Assembly: GCF_002551245.1 (NCBI RefSeq)
Contig: NZ_NTGZ01000047.1
Coordinates: 1 to 34,641 of the forward strand
Source: Streptomyces sp. rh34
GTDB taxonomy: Bacteria; Actinomycetota; Actinomycetes; Streptomycetales; Streptomycetaceae
Direction: 5' to 3'
Length of the DNA stretch: 34,641 bases
In this document: positions 1 to 7,190 of the stretch, one piece after another
Numbering within the stretch: the stretch's first letter is position 1
Layout: the number at the start of each line of letters is the position of its first letter
The notes under the pieces: model-generated
The model's input: only the letters and a program-made list of their open reading frames with translations
The model's database searches: none
Told to the model about the DNA's origin: nothing
Made by a program: the position numbers and the translations under genes

Positions 1-25
1 CATCAGAGATGTGTATAAGAGACAG
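1..25. other. Sequencing adapter remnant (Nextera mosaic end)
   Basis: Bases 7-25 match the 19-bp Tn5/Nextera mosaic end (AGATGTG...GAGACAG) exactly. The genome begins near base 26. The open frame of the first gene runs into the adapter and would give a false N-terminus (MCIRDS), so that start is not biological. The artefact shows that the contig end is a library end rather than a replicon end. Confidence 0.95.
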
Positions 26-26
26 C

Positions 27-1151
27 CTCGGCGGTCTGCTCGCGGGGGCCGCCCTGGCCGCCGCCCCCGCCCCCGCGGCCGCCCGTCCCGCTCCCGTGCC
101 CGTCGCCCCGCGCGCCACCCGCCCGCTGCTGCTCGGCACGTACACCTCCGAAGGAGGGGGCGGCACGGGCATCGGCACCGCCGCGTACGACACCGGCACC
201 GGCGCGATCACCCCCGGACCGGTGATCACCGGCGTCGAGAACCCCTCCTACCTGGCCCCGCACCCCTCAGGCGCCACCGTCTACGCGGTCGCCGAGCAGG
301 GCGCGGGCGCGGTCACCGCCGTGGCGATCACGCCGGACGGGACGTACGAGGTGCTCGGCAGCCGTCCCACCGGCGGCTCCGGCCCCACTCACCTCTCCGT
401 CCACCCCTCCGGACGCTGGCTGCTGAGCGCCAACTACACCTCCGGCAGCGTCGCCGTCCACCCGATCGCCGCGGACGGCTCCCTGGGGGATCGGACCGAC
501 CTGGTCACCCACAGTTCGCCGCCGCCCGGACCCGGCCAGGGCGGGCCGCACGCCCACCAGGTCGTCACCTCGCCCGACGGCGGTCACGTCCTCGCCGTCG
601 ACCTGGGCACCGACACCGTGTACACGTACGCGCTCGACGTGTCGGCCGGTACGCTCACCGAGGTCTCCCGGGCCGCTCTGGCTCCCGGCTCCGGCCCCCG
701 CCACCTGGCCTTCCATCCCGGCGGGCGCTTCGCGTACCTGGCCTGCGAGCTGGACGACACCATGGTCGTCTGCGGGTACGACCCCGCCACCGGCGCTCTC
801 ACCCCGGGGCCCGGGCAGTCCACCGGTACGGGATCCGGCACCAGCTACCCCGCCCAGCCGGTGGTCACCGGGGACGGGGCGTACGTCTACCTCGCCAACC
901 GGGGCCACAACAGCCTCACCCGTTACGCCGTGGAGGGCGACGGGGCGGTCCTGCGACTGCTGGACACCGTGCCCGTCGGCGGCGACTGGCCCCGACAGCT
1001 CGCCCTGTCCCCGGACAGCTCCCTGCTCTTCGCCGCGAACCAGCGCTCCTCCACCGTCACCGTGTTCGGGGTCGGCCCCGACGGCTCCCTGACCGCTGCG
1101 GGCGCCCCCTTCCCGGCTCCGGTCGCGGTCTGCGTCCTGCCGCTTCCGTAA
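27..1151 (+). CDS. Lactonase family beta-propeller protein, 5' truncated
   Basis: About 374 residues remain; the true start is lost at the contig edge. The first visible residues (LGGLLAGAALAAAPAPAAA) are the hydrophobic and Ala-rich end of a signal peptide, probably Tat type, so the protein is likely exported. The body begins with RPLLLGTYTSEGGGGTGIG, the usual opening of the 6-phosphogluconolactonase/YbhE-like seven-bladed propeller family, followed by repeated blades with HLSVHPSGRWLLSANY, HQVVTSPDGGHVLAVDLGTD, HLAFHPGGRFAYLACELDD and QLALSPDSSLLFAANQ. These proteins hydrolyse lactones, but an exported member need not act on 6-phosphogluconolactone and the substrate cannot be read from the sequence. 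A hairpin follows the stop. It has no evident link to the purine genes downstream. Confidence 0.88.
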   Translation, partial: LGGLLAGAALAAAPAPAAARPAPVPVAPRATRPLLLGTYTSEGGGGTGIGTAAYDTGTGAITPGPVITGVENPSYLAPHPSGATVYAVAEQGAGAVTAVAITPDGTYEVLGSRPTGGSGPTHLSVHPSGRWLLSANYTSGSVAVHPIAADGSLGDRTDLVTHSSPPPGPGQGGPHAHQVVTSPDGGHVLAVDLGTDTVYTYALDVSAGTLTEVSRAALAPGSGPRHLAFHPGGRFAYLACELDDTMVVCGYDPATGALTPGPGQSTGTGSGTSYPAQPVVTGDGAYVYLANRGHNSLTRYAVEGDGAVLRLLDTVPVGGDWPRQLALSPDSSLLFAANQRSSTVTVFGVGPDGSLTAAGAPFPAPVAVCVLPLP

Positions 1152-1161
1152 GTCCGGCCGT

Positions 1162-1192
1162 CGGGGCCCCGCGCGCACCGGGGCGGGCCCCG
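1162..1192 (+). terminator. Hairpin after the lactonase gene
   Basis: CGGGGCCC (1162-1169) pairs with GGGCCCCG (1185-1192) across a 15-nt GC-rich loop. It starts 10 nt after the lactonase stop. There is no T-run, as is common for actinomycete terminators. Confidence 0.5.
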
Positions 1193-1260
1193 TCCAGCGG
1201 TTACAGTCGTGGCCGAGCCGCGGGGGCCCGCACCCGGGGCGAGGACATCATGGAGGCACA

Positions 1261-1512
1261 GTGCGCTTGAGGGTGGAATTCACCACCGAGCCGTTCGATC
1301 TCGACGAGGCGCCCACCCACGCGGTGGTGGCCCGCGAGGTGATCCAGGGCGCCGGGCTCGACGCCGTGGACGTCGGCCCCTTCGGCAACACCGCGGAAGG
1401 GGGCGCGGACGAGGTGCTCACCGCCGTCGACTCCCTGCTGCGGCGCGCCCTGGCCTCGGGCGCCACCCGGGTATCGCTCCAGGTGAACGTGGTCGAGGGG
1501 GACGCACCGTGA
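1261..1512 (+). CDS. Small MTH1187/YkoF-like thiamine-binding domain protein
   Basis: 83 residues from a GTG start, with GGAGG at 1252-1256. The pattern is beta (MRLRVEFTTEPF), helix (HAVVAREVIQGAGL), beta-turn (DAVDVGPFGNTAEGG), helix (ADEVLTAVDSLLRRALASGA) and beta (TRVSLQVNVVEGD). This is the ferredoxin-like order of the MTH1187/YkoF thiamine-binding domain, including the GxxxTxxEG-like turn and the acidic C-terminal strand. The family call rests on this pattern, not a search. Its stop overlaps the GTG of the HTH regulator downstream (GTGA at 1509-1512), so the two are translationally coupled. That suggests a ligand-sensing or partner role for the regulator, which is inference. Confidence 0.6.
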   Translation: MRLRVEFTTEPFDLDEAPTHAVVAREVIQGAGLDAVDVGPFGNTAEGGADEVLTAVDSLLRRALASGATRVSLQVNVVEGDAP

Positions 1513-1970
1513 CCGAATCCACCGATCACCCCCCGGCTGCGGCCGACGCCCCCCCAGCAGTGGGCGGCGTCCCCTCGGCAACGTCCGACAACCCTTCGGC
1601 AACGCTCGACCATCCGCTGGTCTCCGCGGTCAAGCCGCTCGTCGACGCGATGGGCGCGGAGCTGCTGGGCCCGGATCGGGCCCAGCCGGACGACGTCGTA
1701 CTCGCCTGGGAGGGGCGGGACGTCATAGCCGTACGTCTCCCGCAGCTCTCCGACTCGCTCGACCACATCCTCGCCGCGATGGAACGACGGCACGGGATGC
1801 CGCTCGCCGACCTGGACCGCAAGGCCAAGCAGGGCGTCGTCCGGACGCTGGAGGCACGCGGTGCCTTCTCCGTACGGCACGGCGTGGAGACGGTCGCCGG
1901 CGCCCTCGGCGTCTCCCGGTTCACCGTGTACAACTACCTGAACCGGGAACATGCGGCCAAGGGTGAGTAG
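1509..1970 (+). CDS. HTH regulator with YheO-type DNA-binding domain
   Basis: 153 residues. GTG at 1509 is chosen because it overlaps the previous stop by GTGA; the frame is open to 1209, but that extension is Arg/Gly-rich shadow. The first 35 or so residues are low-complexity Pro/Ala/Ser with a repeated NPSAT/SATSD pattern. The middle (LVSAVKPLVDAMGAELLGP...DVVLAWEGRDVIAVRLPQL) is a small alpha/beta segment of unknown role. The C-terminus carries an HTH (about residues 116-148) containing EARGAFSVRHGVETVAGALG then SRFTVYNYLNRE, closely resembling the C-terminal domain of YheO/DauR regulators; the usual YheO PAS domain is absent. It sits immediately upstream of uraD-hiuH-uox, separated by a strong terminator, so local control of urate genes is plausible but unproven. 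Confidence 0.72.
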   Translation: MTESTDHPPAAADAPPAVGGVPSATSDNPSATLDHPLVSAVKPLVDAMGAELLGPDRAQPDDVVLAWEGRDVIAVRLPQLSDSLDHILAAMERRHGMPLADLDRKAKQGVVRTLEARGAFSVRHGVETVAGALGVSRFTVYNYLNREHAAKGE

Positions 1971-1986
1971 TTGGCCGAACACACAG

Positions 1987-2022
1987 GAAAGCCGCCGTCC
2001 GCATGCCGGGACGGCGGCTTTC
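1987..2022 (+). terminator. Strong terminator between HTH gene and uraD
   Basis: A perfect 14-bp stem (GAAAGCCGCCGTCC at 1987-2000 with GGACGGCGGCTTTC at 2009-2022) has an 8-nt loop and is followed by TTCGTT. It is the best intrinsic terminator in the window. It separates the regulator gene from the urate operon, so the latter needs its own promoter. Confidence 0.88.
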
Positions 2023-2036
2023 TTCGTTCGCGAGAT

Positions 2037-2053
2037 TTCAACAAAGTGTTGAC
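2037..2053. promoter_or_regulatory. Predicted AllR-type operator upstream of uraD
   Basis: TTCAAC-AAAGT-GTTGAC is a near-perfect inverted repeat whose right half contains the first five bases of the -35 box. The same motif occurs upstream of malate synthase (13999-14015) and allantoinase (20204-20220). Assignment to the IclR regulator at 19102-19905 is inference from shared pathway and symmetry. Confidence 0.62.
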
Positions 2054-2077
2054 GTCGTGTTGTGGAGGGCGTTAGCT
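2049..2077 (+). promoter_or_regulatory. Predicted promoter of uraD-hiuH-uox
   Basis: -35 TTGACG (2049-2054), a 17-nt spacer and -10 TTAGCT (2072-2077; TAGCTA with an 18-nt spacer is the alternative). It lies between the terminator and the uraD start and overlaps the operator. Confidence 0.5.
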
Positions 2078-2125
2078 ATCCGCAGCCCGAACAACGCACA
2101 GCGAAAAGCAGCCACGGAGGCTCCC

Positions 2126-2662
2126 GTGACTTCGAGCTCCACACCGGGCCTCGCCCGGTTCAACACCCTGGCGGACGGCGAGGCCACCGCCGCACTGCAC
2201 GAGGTCTGTGCCAGTGCGACCTGGGGAAACACCCTCCTCGCCGGGCGCCCGTACGCCACCGAAGAAGCCCTGCTCTCCGCGAGCGACGCCGCCATGGCGA
2301 ACCTCACCGCGGAGGACCTGGCCGAAGCGATGGCGGGCCACCCGCCGATCGGCCGCCCGAAGCCCGGCGACCCGACCTCCTCCCGTGAGCAGCGGGGGAT
2401 GGCCGGCGCCTCCGAGGAGCTCAAGACCGAGATGCTCGAACTGAACCTGGCCTACCAGGAGCGGTTCGGACATGTCTTCCTGATCTGTGCCACCGGCGCC
2501 ACCGGTGAGCAGATGCGCGACGCGGTGAAGTCCCGGATCGGGAACTCGCCCGAGCAGGAGCAGGAGATCGTGCGCACCGAACTGGGCAAGATCAACCGCA
2601 TCCGGCTGACCCGTCTCGTGACGGAGACCCTCGCAGAGGGCGCTCCCGCACAGGACTCTTGA
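2126..2662 (+). CDS. uraD: OHCU decarboxylase
   Basis: 178 residues. It converts 2-oxo-4-hydroxy-4-carboxy-5-ureidoimidazoline to S-allantoin, the last step from urate to allantoin, in the cytosol. The sequence opens LARFNTLADGEATAALHEVC, has MAGHPPIGRPK with the family's catalytic His in the GHPxIG motif, and later LNLAYQERFGHVFLICATG, matching the YexxFG-hvFlicatG signature. Length fits the bacterial family (about 165-180). GTG 2126 is preceded by GGAGG at 2116-2120; an upstream start at 2003 is rejected because it lies inside the terminator. It is first in uraD-hiuH-uox, with 20 nt to the hiuH start. It carries an extended acidic C-terminus (ETLEGAPAQDS-like tail). Confidence 0.92.
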   Translation: MTSSSTPGLARFNTLADGEATAALHEVCASATWGNTLLAGRPYATEEALLSASDAAMANLTAEDLAEAMAGHPPIGRPKPGDPTSSREQRGMAGASEELKTEMLELNLAYQERFGHVFLICATGATGEQMRDAVKSRIGNSPEQEQEIVRTELGKINRIRLTRLVTETLAEGAPAQDS

Positions 2663-2682
2663 GATCTAGGAGAGTGACGGTC

Positions 2683-3072
2683 TTGAGTACCGACACGACC
2701 GCATCGGTGTCCACCCACATCCTGGACACCAGCATCGGCCGCCCCGCCGCGTCCGTCACCGTCTCGCTCGCCGCCCGCAGCGGAAGCGACACGCCGTACG
2801 TGACGCTCGGAGCGTCCGCGACCGATGCGGACGGGCGTTGCAAGGACCTCCCGGCACTGCCGGAGGGAACAAGCCATGTGCGTCTCGTATTCGACACCGA
2901 GGCGTATTTTTCCAAGAAGCAAGCCGAGGCGCAGCAGGACGCCCCCCGCGTAAGGGACAGCGGCGCGTTCTTCCCGGAGGTGACCATCGCGTTCGCGGTC
3001 GCCCCGGGCGAGCACTATCACGTACCGCTGCTGCTCAACCCGTTCGGCTACTCCGTTTACCGAGGGAGCTAG
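2683..3072 (+). CDS. hiuH: 5-hydroxyisourate hydrolase (transthyretin-like)
   Basis: 129 residues. It hydrolyses 5-hydroxyisourate made by urate oxidase to OHCU, the UraD substrate. Diagnostic features are the N-terminal STHILDTSIGRPA strand with the catalytic His, the central HYHVPLLLNPFGYSVYRGS segment and the C-terminal YRGS tetrapeptide that defines bacterial HIU hydrolases. I choose TTG 2683 because AGGAGAG (2668-2674) lies 8 nt upstream and the N-terminus then begins MSTDTTASVSTHILD; an in-frame GTG at 2674 would touch the ribosome site. TTG starts are weak, which may keep the level below that of Uox. It overlaps nothing but is only 7 nt from uox. Confidence 0.93.
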   Translation: MSTDTTASVSTHILDTSIGRPAASVTVSLAARSGSDTPYVTLGASATDADGRCKDLPALPEGTSHVRLVFDTEAYFSKKQAEAQQDAPRVRDSGAFFPEVTIAFAVAPGEHYHVPLLLNPFGYSVYRGS

Positions 3073-3079
3073 CACCGAC

Positions 3080-4003
3080 ATGCCCACGATTCTCGGCCAG
3101 AACCAGTACGGCAAAGCAGAGAACCGCGTCGTAAAGATCACGCGGGACGGCGACACCCACCACATCAAGGACCTGAACGTCTCGGTCGCCCTCTCCGGCG
3201 ACATGGACGACGTGCACTACTCCGGCTCCAACGCCAACGTCCTGCCGACCGACACCACCAAGAACACGGTGTTCGCGTTCGCCAAGGAGCACGGGATCGA
3301 GTCCGCCGAGCAGTTCGGCATCCACCTCGCCCGGCACTTCGTCTCCTCCCAGGAGCCGATCCACCGCGCCCGGATCCGGATCGAGGAGTACAGCTGGGAG
3401 CGCATCGCGACCTCCGACGGCAACTCGAAGTTCATCGGCGCCGACGAGGTCAAGCACTCCTTCGTCCGCAAGGGCCAGGAGACCCGCGTCTCCCAGATCA
3501 CCTACGACGGCGACAACTGGGAGGTCATCTCGGGCCTCAAGGACCTGACGGTGATGAACTCGACCAACTCCGAGTTCTGGGGCTACGTCAAGGACCGGTA
3601 CACGACGCTCAAGGAGGCGTACGACCGCATCCTCGCGACGGACGTCTCCGCCCGCTGGCGCTACAACTGGACCAGCGACGAGCAGCGGATGCCGAACTGG
3701 GAGAAGTCCTACGAGCAGGCGCGCAAGCACATGCTCCACGCCTTCGCCGAGACGTACTCCCTCTCGCTCCAGCAGACCCTGTACCAGATGGGTTCGCGCA
3801 TCATCAACAGCCGCAGCGAGATCGACGAGATCCGGTTCTCGCTGCCGAACAACCACCACTTCCTGGTGGACCTCGAACCGTTCGGCCTCAAGAACGACAA
3901 TGAGGTCTACTTCGCGGCGGACCGTCCCTACGGTCTGATCGAGGCCACCGTGCTCCGGGACGGCGTCGAGCCGAAGATCCCGGTCGACATGACCAACCTC
4001 TGA
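3080..4003 (+). CDS. uox: Urate oxidase (factor-independent uricase)
   Basis: 307 residues, the normal length for cofactor-free uricase. It oxidises urate with O2 to 5-hydroxyisourate and H2O2. The sequence shows tandem T-folds with the expected catalytic residues: Lys12 in YGKAENRVVK, the Thr57-Asp58 pair in NVLPTDTTKNTVF, and the His in NNHHFLVDL near residues 257-265. It is third in the uraD-hiuH-uox operon, so the three enzymes that turn urate into S-allantoin are made together in reverse pathway order. ATG at 3080 follows GGGAG at 3064-3068. It ends ...PVDMTNL with no SKL-like signal. A 68-nt gap with only an imperfect GC hairpin (about 4015-4052) leads to the permease, so read-through is likely. 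Confidence 0.96.
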   Translation: MPTILGQNQYGKAENRVVKITRDGDTHHIKDLNVSVALSGDMDDVHYSGSNANVLPTDTTKNTVFAFAKEHGIESAEQFGIHLARHFVSSQEPIHRARIRIEEYSWERIATSDGNSKFIGADEVKHSFVRKGQETRVSQITYDGDNWEVISGLKDLTVMNSTNSEFWGYVKDRYTTLKEAYDRILATDVSARWRYNWTSDEQRMPNWEKSYEQARKHMLHAFAETYSLSLQQTLYQMGSRIINSRSEIDEIRFSLPNNHHFLVDLEPFGLKNDNEVYFAADRPYGLIEATVLRDGVEPKIPVDMTNL

Positions 4004-4071
4004 CGCGGCACTGAACCGGCCGCCGTCCGCGTAACGACGGGCGGGGGCCGGTCATCCCGGAGGGAACACCG

Positions 4072-5475
4072 ATGGCACAGCCTGCAACGAGGCCGGCCGA
4101 AGGCCCAGGCAAAGACCCCTCGAAAACCCTCGCCGACACGGCGGTTCACCCGGTCGACGAGAAGCTTCCTCCCGCGCGGCTCGTCCCCGCCGCGCTCCAG
4201 CACATCGCCGCCATGTACGCGGGCGTCGTCACCCCTCCGCTCATCATCGGCCAGGCCGTCGGCCTGGACACCGCCGGGATGACCCGGCTCATCGCGGCGA
4301 GCCTCCTGATCGCCGGACTCGCCACCATCCTCCAGACCGTCGGTCTCGGCCGCTTCGCCGGCAATCGGCTCCCGTTCGTCAACGCCGCCTCGTCCGCCGG
4401 GATCGCGCCGATGCTCGCCATCGCCGAGACCAGCGCACCCGGACACCAACTCCCCGCGATCTACGGGGCGGTGCTCGTCGCCGGTGTCTTCTGCCTGGCG
4501 GTCGGCCCCTTCTTCGGCAGACTGCTGCGCTTCTTCCCGCCGCTCGTCACCGGCGTGGTCATCACCCTCATCGGCGTCACCCTGATGCCGGTCCCGGTCG
4601 CCTGGGCGCAGGGCGGCGACGCCACCGCCGCCGACTTCGGCGCCATGAAGTACCTGGCGCTGGCCGCCTTCACACTCGTCGTCATCCTGCTCATCCAGCG
4701 CTTCGGCCGCGGCTTCCTCAAGCAAGTGGCCCTGCTCATGGGCATGTTCGTCGGCACGCTCGCCGCGATTCCGTTCGGCCTCGCCGACTTCTCCGCGCTG
4801 AGGTCCGCACCGCTCGCCGCCCTGCCGACCCCCTTCGCCTTCGGCGCGCCGGAATTCCACCCCGCCGCGATCCTCTCCCTCTGCATCGTCATGCTCGTCC
4901 TGATGACGGAGTCCTCGGCCGGGATGCTCGCCCTCGGCGAGATCTGCGACCGCCGCACCGACGGCCCTACGATCACCCGCGGCCTGCGCACGGACGGCAT
5001 CGCCACCCTCCTCGGCCCGGTCTTCGGCGGTTTCCCCACCAGTGCCTTCGCCCAGAACGTCGGCGTCGTCTCGCTGACCCGCGTGCGCAGCCGGTACGTC
5101 GTCGCGGCGGCGGGCGGTGCCCTGCTGGTCCTCGGCGCCTTCCCGGTGCTGGGCGCGGTCGTCTCGCTCGTCCCGATGCCCGTCCTCGGCGGCGCCGGCA
5201 TCGTCCTCTTCGGCTCCATCGCGGTCAGCGGCATCTGTACGCTCTCCGAGGCGGGTCTGGACGACAGCTCCAACATCATCCTGGTCGCCGTCGCGCTCGG
5301 CGCGGGCATCATCCCGCTCGCCGCGCCGGCCTTCTACGCCGGATTCCCGTCCTGGGCGCAGACCGTCCTCGGCTCCGGGATCAGCGCGGGAGCACTGGTC
5401 GCGGTCGTGCTCAACCTGTTCTTCCACCATCTCGGCACCCACAGCCGCACCGCTGTGGCACTCAAATCCTCCTAG
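4072..5475 (+). CDS. NCS2 family purine permease (first copy)
   Basis: 467 residues with about 12-14 hydrophobic segments. The NCS2 (nucleobase:cation symporter-2) signature is SAFAQNVGVVSLTRVRSR, matching QNxGxxxxT-R, with MLVLMTESSAGMLALGEIC before it carrying the conserved acidic site. The N-terminus HPVDEKLPPARLVPAALQHI is typical of actinomycete xanthine/urate permeases. ATG 4072 is preceded by GGAGGG at 4059-4064. It is expected to import xanthine, urate or a related base with protons. It follows uox and precedes the deaminase gene by 45 nt, making one purine transcript likely. A close paralogue lies at 7191-8648. The substrate cannot be fixed by sequence alone. Confidence 0.88.
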   Translation: MAQPATRPAEGPGKDPSKTLADTAVHPVDEKLPPARLVPAALQHIAAMYAGVVTPPLIIGQAVGLDTAGMTRLIAASLLIAGLATILQTVGLGRFAGNRLPFVNAASSAGIAPMLAIAETSAPGHQLPAIYGAVLVAGVFCLAVGPFFGRLLRFFPPLVTGVVITLIGVTLMPVPVAWAQGGDATAADFGAMKYLALAAFTLVVILLIQRFGRGFLKQVALLMGMFVGTLAAIPFGLADFSALRSAPLAALPTPFAFGAPEFHPAAILSLCIVMLVLMTESSAGMLALGEICDRRTDGPTITRGLRTDGIATLLGPVFGGFPTSAFAQNVGVVSLTRVRSRYVVAAAGGALLVLGAFPVLGAVVSLVPMPVLGGAGIVLFGSIAVSGICTLSEAGLDDSSNIILVAVALGAGIIPLAAPAFYAGFPSWAQTVLGSGISAGALVAVVLNLFFHHLGTHSRTAVALKSS

Positions 5476-5520
5476 GGTCCTGCCGTGCCCACATCGCCAC
5501 AGAGAGAAGAAGGAAGCGCC

Positions 5521-6909
5521 ATGGCAGCTTCGGCAGACCCTCAGCGCATCATCATCGAAAACTGTTCGATCGCCACCGTCGACGCGCACGACACGGAGTA
5601 CGCGTCCGGGTACATCGTCGTGGCGGGCAACCGCATCGAGTCCATCGGCGCAGGCAAGGCTCCGGAGGGCCTGACCGGAGTCGTCCGGCGGATCGACGGC
5701 ACCGGGCACCTCGCCACACCCGGACTCGTCAACACCCACCACCACTTCTACCAGTGGATCACCCGGGGCCTGGCCACCGACCACAACCTCTTCAACTGGC
5801 TGGTCGCGCTCTACCCGACCTGGGCACGCATCGACGAGCCGATGGCCCGCGCCGCCGCGCAGGGCTCGCTCGCCATGATGGCCCGCGGCGGCGTCACCAC
5901 CGCCATGGACCACCACTACGTCTTCCCGAAGGGCTCCGGCGACCTCTCCGGCGCGATCATCGGCGCCGCCCGCGACATGGGCGTACGGTTCACCCTCGCC
6001 CGGGGCTCCATGGACCGCAGCGAGAAGGACGGCGGCCTGCCCCCGGACTTCGCCGTCGAGACCCTCGAAGGCGCGCTCGCCGCCACCGAGGCCACCGTCG
6101 ACGCCCACCACGACGCCTCCTTCGACGCCATGACCCAGGTCGCCGTCGCGCCCTGCTCGCCGTTCTCCGTCTCGACCGAACTGATGCGCCAGGGCGCCGA
6201 GTTGGCCCGGCGCAAGGGCGTACGGCTGCATACCCACGGCTCGGAGACCGTCGAGGAGGAGCAGTTCTGCAAGGAACTGTTCGGGATGGGCCCGACCGAC
6301 TACTTCGAGTCGACCGGCTGGCTGGGCGCCGACGTGTGGATGGCCCACTGCGTTCACATGAACGACTCCGACATCGCCGCCTTCGCCCGTACGGGAACGG
6401 GCGTCGCCCACTGTCCGTCCTCCAACGCGCGCCTCGCCGCCGGGATCGCCCGGGTACCCGACATGCTGGCCGCCGGTGTTCCCGTCGGCCTCGGCGTGGA
6501 CGGCACCGCCTCCAACGAGTCCGGCGAACTCCACACCGAGCTGCGCAACGCCCTGCTCATCAACCGCCTCGGCGCCCACCGCGAGGCCGCCCTGAACGCC
6601 CGTCAGGCCCTGCGCCTCGGGACCTTCGGCGGGGCCCAGGTCCTGGGCCGCGCCGACCAGATCGGCTCCCTGGAGGCCGGCAAGCTCGCCGACCTCGTCC
6701 TGTGGAAGCTGGACACCCTGGCCCACTCCTCGATCGCCGACCCGGTGACCGCGCTCATCTTCGGCGCGGCCGCCCCGGTGACCCTCTCCCTCGTCGACGG
6801 CAAGCCGGTCGTCGAGGGCAGCCACCTCACCACGGTGGACGAGGACGCCATCGCCCGGGTCACCCGCGACGAGGCCCGCCGCCTCGCGCAGATCGCCGCC
6901 GGAGCCTGA
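5521..6909 (+). CDS. 8-oxoguanine deaminase-type amidohydrolase
   Basis: 462 residues, amidohydrolase superfamily (TrzN/AtzB/SsnA-like group). Metal and active-site residues are visible: H73 and H75 in NTHHHFYQWITRG, H237, H239 and E242 in LHTHGSETVEE, H276 in WMAHCVHM, and D327 in VDGTASNESGELHTE. The HHHFYQxxTR start and VDGxASNxS end are those of the Pa0142-type 8-oxoguanine deaminases, which give urate from 8-oxoguanine; guanine or isocytosine-like bases are alternatives. ATG 5521 has AAGGAA at 5509-5514. An upstream in-frame ATG (5485) adds 12 unlikely residues. Producing urate directly would fit placement after uox and between two base permeases. Two strong hairpins follow. Confidence 0.82.
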   Translation: MAASADPQRIIIENCSIATVDAHDTEYASGYIVVAGNRIESIGAGKAPEGLTGVVRRIDGTGHLATPGLVNTHHHFYQWITRGLATDHNLFNWLVALYPTWARIDEPMARAAAQGSLAMMARGGVTTAMDHHYVFPKGSGDLSGAIIGAARDMGVRFTLARGSMDRSEKDGGLPPDFAVETLEGALAATEATVDAHHDASFDAMTQVAVAPCSPFSVSTELMRQGAELARRKGVRLHTHGSETVEEEQFCKELFGMGPTDYFESTGWLGADVWMAHCVHMNDSDIAAFARTGTGVAHCPSSNARLAAGIARVPDMLAAGVPVGLGVDGTASNESGELHTELRNALLINRLGAHREAALNARQALRLGTFGGAQVLGRADQIGSLEAGKLADLVLWKLDTLAHSSIADPVTALIFGAAAPVTLSLVDGKPVVEGSHLTTVDEDAIARVTRDEARRLAQIAAGA

Positions 6910-6963
6910 TTCCGAGCGGTATCCCCGACCGGCCGGTCGAGGGGGACGGCCCGAGACCGGCCG

Positions 6964-7034
6964 CCGTGGACCCGAGCGGGGTCCACGGCAGCCGGTCCGG
7001 CGGACGCGCGCATGGTGCGCGCCCGCCGGACCGG
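6964..7034 (+). terminator. Double hairpin after the deaminase gene
   Basis: Hairpin 1: CCGTGGACCC (6964-6973) pairs with GGGTCCACGG (6979-6988), a perfect 10-bp stem with 5-nt loop. Hairpin 2: 6992-7009 pairs with 7017-7034, 18 bp with one A-C mismatch and a 7-nt loop. Only three bases separate them. Together they very likely end the urate-deaminase transcript. Confidence 0.8.
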
Positions 7035-7190
7035 TGATGAACGCTGCCCGCACACACCCCCAGTGCGAGCCCCCGCACCCCCCTCTGCCCCACCTGCACC
7101 ACCTGAGAGAGCCGCACCACCGCACCACTTACGCACCACCTCCCTGAACCCCACGTCGCCGACGACGTGTAACCGACCGGAGGAACCGCC
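7035..7190 (+). other. Pyrimidine-rich leader before the second permease
   Basis: The non-coding + strand between the double hairpin and GTG 7191 is strikingly C-rich with repeated CACC units (CCACCTGCACCACCTGAG..., GCACCACCGCACCAC) at about 7080-7145. I see no clear -35/-10 pair and no copy of the TTCAAC-N5-GTTGAA operator. A promoter for the second permease must lie here or upstream. Confidence 0.45.

Noticed and set aside
1209..1508. N-terminal extension of the HTH regulator
   Set aside because: It overlaps the small thiamine-binding-like gene entirely and encodes Arg/Gly-rich shadow sequence.
2003..2125. N-terminal extension of uraD
   Set aside because: The start lies inside the perfect terminator hairpin and upstream of the predicted promoter; GTG 2126 has a good ribosome site.
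3928..7128. Open frame of about 1066 codons on the minus strand
   Set aside because: It is antisense to uox, permease and deaminase genes, with Gly/Arg/Asp-rich low-complexity product; a high-GC shadow frame.
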